A DNA stretch of 64,000 nucleotides from Zygnema cylindricum (taxonomy: Eukaryota; Streptophyta; Zygnematophyceae; Zygnematales; Zygnemataceae). Both the position numbers and the translations under genes were made by a program. The notes under the pieces were generated by a model, which was not told where the DNA came from, did no database searches, and was given only the letters and a program-made list of their open reading frames with translations. The stretch is from the NCBI GenBank assembly GCA_037447655.1, contig JBBHKE010000771.1:738243-802242 (forward strand), in the 5' to 3' direction. Shown piece by piece: positions 57,425 through 64,000 of the stretch; position 1 is the stretch's first letter; every line of letters begins with the position of its first letter.

Positions 57425-59459
57425 AAAGCCGAAAAAAGCTACTTGGAAGCTAAATTTTCTCCTCCTCCATTTCCCTTCTCAATCTATATTTGAGATCAAT
57501 CGAAGTATTTTCGAGCCATTCTCTCCCGCCGACGCCACTTTATAATCCATTGCCGTATCGCCATTTACCCATCCTCACGAGTTCCCTTGTCCATGTTAGG
57601 ATTATTGGGAGAATCGGCGGATCAGCCGAAATCATGTTTTGGTTCGATGTATCGATTCTTAACAGTCCACAAATGCGACCATGTTCCGCCACATGTGAAG
57701 GTTCTCGTGCTTGTGACTCTTGTCACACTTGTTTCACCTCTCCTCATGTTCGCCCATGTTACAATGTCAAGCATTCAAGAGTTGAAAGCACATTGATTAC
57801 CAGCCAGTCAGGTTGACTCCGACAAATAATCAATCACCAAGACATTGCATCAATAAATGTTATTATCAGAAAGCCATGAAATGAATCACATTGACTCTTT
57901 AAATTTGGCTCTTGATGTATGATTTAATTACATTACACATAGAACATCTCCTATTTTGCTCCACTCGTACATGAGAGCGATCTCTGTTAATCGGAGCCTG
58001 CTAAGATTCACCCACTCGAACCACTCCGCCCAAATATTAATAAACCTGAAGCAGCTAAAGTAACTCCTGAGAACTCTAAATTTCAAGCTCACCGACCCGA
58101 ACCTGACATCCACTTGCCCAAAGTCAAAATTTCACTCTTCCATCAAACTAAACTCACACTACCTTTAATTGCAACGCATTTCATTCCAAATATGTAGCAC
58201 GTATATGGCGACCTCAATTGCGCCTACTTCCACCGTACACGTGAACACGTTGATACACATTGATACATTACTCTAGGTGCAGCTGCTCGACTATTGATCA
58301 CCATCGCCGCTTTGCACTCGTCTCTTTCCCAAGCCGAATTGATTCCTACACTAATTCCCTATTCCTATCAGTTCTTCCTCCGATCCATTCTATTCATTGC
58401 TGACTTAAATAGGGTCTTAATTCCAGTGGTTCAGCTAGACCGCAGTTGAATTAGCACCAAATTCCATTGCAATCCAATAGCCTGCATGTCCTAAACCTCC
58501 TCTGTCCGCTCTCTCTAGCTTCTCTCCACCTGGCACTCTCGTCGTCCAACCGACCGTAAACTGCCCCTCCACGGGGATCAAAATTCATGCCAGCCGCAAC
58601 CAGTTACCAGCCCTCCTAACAACATTTTTCCCGCTAAACTGCCTCCCTCGTGGCCCACTGTCGGCCGAGACAGAGGGCGGGGAAGATGTCATAAAAAACA
58701 TAAAGAAGTGACGTGATAAAGTTAAGAGACGACGTGTCAAAGGTTCACAATGGCGTGGAAAATTCTAAAGCTGATGTGGCAGATTTCACAAGGATTCTGC
58801 AAAGTCTGAAGTGCTCCAAACAGCTATGTAGTATTTTGAAGAAAACGTCGAAGTTTTTTGTTTAATTTTTGTTGTGAAAAATAGGCAGTAATTTTTCGGA
58901 AGGAGGCTAATTTCAGTCGCTATGGAATCGACCTACACCAACTCCTCAATTCTTTGAAGAGAGGTTCGTCCACGCCATCATTTTCTTTTTGGAAAATCCG
59001 GGTCTTAACTAACTCCAAAAAATTATAAAATTCCGAAATTTGGGAAATTGGTCAGTCATTCGTTAAATGAAGCTAGATTCTTCTTCCAACGACTTTTGAA
59101 TCCAATTCGCACCAAATTTGGTCAAATTTAGGTGTGCCATTCGCTCCTCTAATTGTGGCGGAGCATCCACAATATTCTCATTTGGTGATAAACCATCATA
59201 GACGCGAAGAAGCATTCAACGCGATTTTCCTAGATTAACATGGTGACATAATCATCTCAAAATTTCCAATCTTGATCTGCAAGAACACCCGAGGCTTACA
59301 ACAAAGGTCAAAGGGGCTACACGAGTTGTTTGGAAATGACATCACAAAACAACTTTTTGGTGAAGAGATTGTCCATTCTCTTGGTTGAACTTTCCACAAT
59401 GCAACATATCGACAAACAAAACCATTTTAAAGAGGATAAATAGCCTGAAAATTGTGTGG
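57425..59459. repeat. Intergenic module R6
   Basis: Full R marker series, with a small insertion near 57592-57665 (GTTAGGATTATTGGGAGAATC) absent from the other copies. It extends through the R tail (AAGAACACCCGAGGCTTAC, GAGGATAAATAGCCTGAAAA) and ends at about 59459, where it joins P4 sequence 20 bases beyond the P4 stop codon. Confidence 0.75.
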
Positions 59460-59479
59460 AACAAACATAATGAGAAAAC

Positions 59480-62400
59480 CTACGACGTCTTAAACATCAC
59501 ACATTGCCTTGTTGTGTCAAAGAGGTTCTCCGTATCGTCTGCCGGAACATTGAAAGCGACACCCTTATAGGTGATTCTGAACACCGTAATGGGCAACATG
59601 ACACAACGGCTGCGGAAGTAATCGATGCCTGGTGTTGTTTGGAAGGTCCGGGCTTTCAAAACAGCATCTTCGCCATTTAGGTAGAATTGATTTCCGACAG
59701 AGTTAGTAACTGCTGGACATTCTCGGAAGAGAGCTAAACCGGACTCGTCCACCTCAACGACAAGCTCATCTCCTGTTTTATTGGTCCTCAAACCCGTACT
59801 CAAGCTCGTTCCCTCCCCATTTACAAGTGCGATCGTCGGGATTTTGCTTTTGTATCCCTCGAAATAAAAGTCGCAAAGCTCCAATGGAGTGGATGGGCAA
59901 GAGGAGTTGCATGCGGGAGGAGGCGGCGGTGAAGGAGGGGGCGGAGGAGGAGGCGATGGAGGAGGTGAAGGCGAAGGAGGGGGAGGAGATGGTGGAGGTG
60001 GGGGTGGTGATGGAGGTGGGGGAGAAGGTGAGGGAGGAGGAGGTGAGGGAGGAGGAGGTGAAGGTGAAGGAGGAGGAGGTGAAGGCGAAGGAGGAGGAGG
60101 TGAAGGGGAAGGAGGAGGAGGTGAAGGTGAAGGAGGAGGAGGTGAAGGCGAAGGAGGAGGAGGTGAAGGCGAAGGAGGGGGGGATGGTGGAGGTGATACG
60201 GGAGCAGTCTTAAGGGACGGCAAACAGGTGCACGGTGCGATTGAGGGGCCGGTGCCAAAGACAAGGCATCGGCGCTCGTCGGGGTAAATGTTTTGGTATG
60301 TGTCACCCAAGTTGAGGTTTAGGACGCTATTGTCGGTCGGAATTTGTACCGCGGTAAGAGGAATCACAAAGCAGGAGTTTTGGAAGTAGCTCTTCGGTGC
60401 CTGCAATAGATGGCAAACTGTATCCCTTAAGCCTCCGTCCAGCTATGTTCTAATAGAGTCGAATCCTTGTAAAGTTGTTATAGCTATACAATGTTTATGA
60501 TCTGCCACTAGTTGGTCTCTATGTTCCACACGGTTTACAAGTCCATGAGCAAACTAGTTGATTTTCAATTACTCAAATAGGCCAGTGAACAAACTTACAG
60601 TTGGAGGCACGAAGTTTCGTTATTTGAATCTTTCAATTTTTGAAACTTACCGAATTAAAAGTGCGAAACTTGATCTGAGCTTGTTGTCCGTTGACATAAA
60701 ACTGGTCGCCGGTGCTGGTTCCGGCCTTATCCGAGCAGATGAAAGAAGCCTCTCCGGAACTATCGACTTCAATAATCTCTCCACTCACGGAGTCCATAAC
60801 GTATGGCCCTACTCCCGTGTCAGTCGATCCGTCCAGACTGAAACAAACAGACCACAATTTTCGTGTTAGTTTTATTTCTGTTTTCGAATGAACACATGTA
60901 TGAAACAAACATATCGAATACATGGATTGCTAAAATATAATGCATTGTAATTTCAAAGTAGAAAGGAAAATAAGATCCGTGTTCTGTGCACTTCCTCACA
61001 GATTTTAATTTCTTGGTATATCGTTGGAATTATTTGATTTTCAAAAGCATGAAAAATCCAAATTTTCGCATGGAAAACGGTAAGATTGATTAAAGGATTG
61101 GTGTGATTCCGTGACAGTTACTTCAACATTGAGACCGTTGAACGGTTTTGAATTGAATGATCAAGAAAAGTACAATACTCGAATTGGACGTTTGGATCCG
61201 AACTTAACGGTTCACTATGCAAACCTGCTCATTTTCAGCCACCGAATAACTCTTTTGAAATTAAGTGGTAAAATAAACATAAAATTGTGGCATTATAGAC
61301 GACACGCCAGAGAATTTTTAAATCAGAAGTCAAACATTTCCCCTCAAACTGGATGATATAGCTTTTAAAATATACATCACAAAATGACCGAAAATAATTC
61401 AACATTCTGATATCTGGACAGAAAATAAGATTTAAGAAAAATCATTCATTTTATCAGGCGCAAATTAGAAGTGGACATTGCAACAAGGAGGGAAAAAAAT
61501 CCACAAAATGTATAATATCAAGAAATGTATGGAGCTTCAAAGATTGTGACTGCAAATGAATAAACTGTTTTTGAATCACGTTTTCAATAAAACTTTATGT
61601 ATCGAATAAGTTTCGTTAAGTGCCAAAATATCTATTTATTACAGAATAGGTTATAGATTGAAAAGCATAATCCGATCAGATTTGTAATATTGATTCTATG
61701 AGCATTCGAAAAATATGATTTCACCGCAAAACTTGCTAATTTCCAGCTTCGGCCAAAACACCAAAGAGGTTTAGCTATAATAAGGGAAAAGCAGAGTAGG
61801 ACCCGAGGTGAGGTAGAGAAAGAGGAAAAGTGAGGGGAAAGACAAGGGGACGAGGGGAGAAGTTCCGAGAGAAAAAAAAGGCGGAAGTAGAGAAAGTCAG
61901 AAAAAGTTTTGTACCCACTATCCCGCCGCTATCGTTCCCTCACTTCTCTCCCCGCTCTCATAATCACCTTTCTCCTCCCCCACGCTCAATTCTCCTCAGT
62001 TCTTTCCCGCCTTGCCCATTCCCCTTTTCACCGCTATCTACCTGCCTACCTTCGCACCTTCTTACCTATTTCCCTACCTACCCACCTCCCTCTCTCCATT
62101 TCCCCCTCCCTCCCTCCCGACTCCCCCTTTTCAACTCTCCGCACCTCCTCCATTCTCTCCCTCTCTGCTGCCCACCTTCGCTCTCATCACTCTCTCTTCC
62201 TCTAGCCTCTCCACCCTACTCCAGGCTGATGGTGTCCAGCTCAACGTGCTAAGGCATCAATCGAATGTAAAGCATTTAAATTTTCAATTTTCAATATGGA
62301 AACACACCCAAATGGAGAAACCGAGTCGGGTCTCGGATTCTACCTGATGCTTGGGATGGTGTCGTTGTCCGGGGAAAGGAAAAAGTCGCAGAGTGGGAAG

Positions 62401-62624
62401 TAAGTGGAAGAGACCGTCATCAAAGTTCGACCAGACACGCGGTTTGACATTTTCTCACGGTCGCTCCTCATTCCGAAACTGCGCGCAGCCTCCGCACAAG
62501 AAATAGTGTGGCTCATCGCCATGGCCACGACACACATTGCCCAGCTCCAACCAAGTCTGGGAAATAGACTTGCCTTAGCCATGGGGTTCTTTTCCCTCCT
62601 CTCTGTCTCTCTTAGACTCACCAT
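59480..62624 (-). CDS. P4: secreted two-domain protein with Pro/Ser-rich rod (intact)
   Basis: Exons 62624-62344, 60837-60651 and 60400-59480 splice to 462 residues, the longest copy. Exon 1 carries the leader MAKASLFPRLGWSWAMCVVA to SCAEA and a Ser/Arg-rich stretch. Codon 94 (Ser) is split by intron 1. Exon 2 (187 bp) encodes most of domain N, and intron 2 falls after RTFNS. Exon 3 holds the end of domain N (APKSYFQNSC to ERRCLVFG), the rod (about 225-318, mostly SPPPPSP units) and domain C (319-462). The rod is about 10 residues longer than in P3. Domain C differs from P3 at one position (LPIT against LPIK), so the two copies are very similar. The 3' flank seen at P1 and P3 is replaced by module R6 just past the stop codon, so its 3' UTR and polyadenylation site must come from R. 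Expected to be secreted; partner unknown. Confidence 0.9.
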
Positions 62625-62757
62625 AGTTGCTCCTTCAACGATAAACAGATATTCGAATGCTTAAAGGTTTTGGACGGGTTCCCTTTAGGCTGTCGTAAAA
62701 GTGGATGTATTCTTGGAGAGTTGTTTCTTCGATGGTTTAATCCTTAGTCCCAAATCA

Positions 62758-62766
62758 CTATATATA
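62758..62766 (-). promoter_or_regulatory. P4 TATA box
   Basis: Minus strand TATATATAG, 134 bases upstream of the ATG at 62624, at the same place as in P1. Confidence 0.55.
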
Positions 62767-63327
62767 TGAAATTGCTGCGAGCGTAGAGCCACAGTTCGAC
62801 GTAGAGATTGCTGTCGCCGAAAAATGAGAGGGAAAAGTTGGAAGCTCCAGATCTGTCGTTGACTAGATCGACGGTTGTAAGCGTGCAGTCGGCTGCGGCA
62901 CCTCTCTGACTGGCTGCGACGTGACGTGTGGCAGGTTCAAAATTCCGCGCGGAGAAACGCGGCGAATTGCGGTGGACGGCCGGCAAAGCCGTATTGTAGC
63001 ACCGGAGAATACTTTACTGTAGCGGTCTCCTTGAAAGTACAGGACTGTACCCTGCCGTGTACAGAAGCTACAATTCGACCAAATTTGCCGTCAACTGCTG
63101 GACTTTTGCCGACCGTCATAGACCGCCGGCCGGCTCTCAAAAGCGACACGATTGGAAGACACGAACTGGATTCACTTCCCTGGGAAGGTTACGGTACGGC
63201 AGAACGCAGATTAGCTGCCGGTTGAAAAAAGTGTACGGATCATTAGTTGACCGTTCGATAGTGGTCAACGCCCCAACAGAAGGAACATAGTCCGTACCAA
63301 TATTTTATAAACCTCGCAGGTTTGAAG

Positions 63328-63784
63328 CATAGTTCAAAAGTAGGTGAAAGTACACCCATACAATATAACTATTGTACGCAAAAAAATACAATATACCCTT
63401 AAGACCCATATTGTATTGGCCTCAAAATGAAATAAAATAGTAACAGGGTTGAGTTGCACATGGATCGATAGAGAATTAAACATCATGTCTAAATTTGAAA
63501 AAAAAAACGGACAAAAAATATTTTTCTGTAAGTTTTGAGCGACTTTATATTTTAACCGTCAGATTTTGACGATCGGACGGTCGCGGATCAAAGTAGCAAT
63601 CTAAGAAGATCACATGAAAAGCCTATAACACAACTTACGATAGGACTATCGTCAGATTTGGACGATCGGACGGTCGGTGATCAAAGTATCGACTTAAGAC
63701 GATCACATGAAAAGCCCATAACACAACTTACGATGAAGGCGCCGACAAAAGACCTACAATAGAAACGCCTACTTTTGAACTATG
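63328..63784. mobile_element. Family T1 element, copy D, with exact 8-bp target duplication
   Basis: Ends CATAGTTCAAAAGTAGG and CCTACTTTTGAACTATG. GTTTGAAG lies on both sides (63320-63327 and 63785-63792). The P3 upstream segment keeps the empty site AGGTTTGAAGCTTTCAGG at about 52903. The 457-bp interior has a tandem duplication of the core (GACGATCGGACGGTCG, GATCACATGAAAAGCC). No coding capacity. Confidence 0.95.
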
Positions 63785-63939
63785 GTTTGAAGCTTTCAGG
63801 TCAACGACGGATGGGCATTCCGGTCGAATTGAAATCGTTGATTCGCAGCTGCACGCGTCTAAAGTCTCAATTTTTGAAGATTGAAATTCCAGCACGCGCG
63901 CCACACGAAGAGGCCGCGAGTAAAGTGGCTGCTACAGTA

Positions 63940-64000
63940 CAGAGGTTGCAAAAGTCAAAATATTACATAACCGAAACCGGCCGTTTTTTTTTTCAAAATC
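63940..64000. mobile_element. Family T2 element, left end, cut by the window edge
   Basis: CAGAGGTTGCAAAAGTCAAA starts at 63940, followed by CATAACCGAAACCGGCCG as in 31444 onward. It is inserted after GGCTGCTACAGTA of U4, a few bases from where T2 sits in U3 but in the opposite orientation, so it is a separate insertion. Confidence 0.75.

Larger units (their letters stand above)
62625..64000 (-). repeat. Upstream segment U4, with T1 copy D and a T2 start
   Basis: Co-linear with U1 and U3: CTAGATCGACGGTTGTAAGC, TGCGGTGGACGGCCGGCAAA, AGTTGACCGTTCGATAGTGG, AGGTCAACGACGGATGGGC, AAGAGGCCGCGAGTAAAGTGG. It is interrupted at 63328-63784 by T1 and cut by a T2 start at 63940. It runs off the right edge. 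Confidence 0.7.

Overview
The window looks like nuclear DNA of a green-lineage eukaryote. It has spliced genes with GT/AG introns, a biosynthetic threonine deaminase with a Ser-rich plastid-type leader, a PfkB kinase of a plant type, Ty1-copia retrotransposons, many small inverted-repeat transposons, and extracellular proteins with SPPPP (hydroxyproline-type) linkers. A streptophyte alga such as a charophyte would fit, as would another non-seed lineage. This is inference; nothing in the sequence names the species. A run of 10 N (56596-56605) marks an assembly gap.

Layout. (1) 1-4766, minus: threonine deaminase, cut by the left edge, with the microexon that should carry the PLP-binding lysine not found. 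(2) 4.8-13.5 kb: transposon-rich, with a decayed Copia element on the plus strand (7.4-9.1 kb or further) and several small inverted-repeat elements. (3) 13593-19788: a complete Copia element on the minus strand with two ~1 kb LTRs, a 5-bp target duplication, and a primer site matching the anticodon half of initiator tRNA-Met; its polyprotein is broken by stops and frameshifts. (4) 19.8-22.2 kb: nested small transposons. (5) 22.46-29.98 kb, plus: a PfkB-family carbohydrate kinase gene of seven recognisable exons, with one apparent 1-base frameshift in exon 1 and a nine-unit tandem repeat that copies the exon-3 splice acceptor and exon start. (6) 30-34.2 kb: nested transposons and part of a repeated intergenic module. 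(7) 34.2-64 kb, minus: a tandem array of four related genes (here P1-P4). They encode secreted proteins with two homologous globular domains joined by a Pro/Ser rod. P3 and P4 are intact; P1 has a frameshift; P2 has a frameshift, a nonsense codon and a lost C-terminal domain. Each gene is followed on its promoter side by an upstream segment (U) and an intergenic module (R). Extra U and R copies without a gene lie between P3 and P4, so the array has gained and lost units.

The strongest candidate for something undescribed is the P1-P4 family: a pherophorin-like layout (globular domain, Hyp-rich rod, globular domain), but with a domain I do not recognise as the pherophorin domain. The array also records insertion history: several transposons can be dated relative to each other because empty sites survive in sister copies inside this window.
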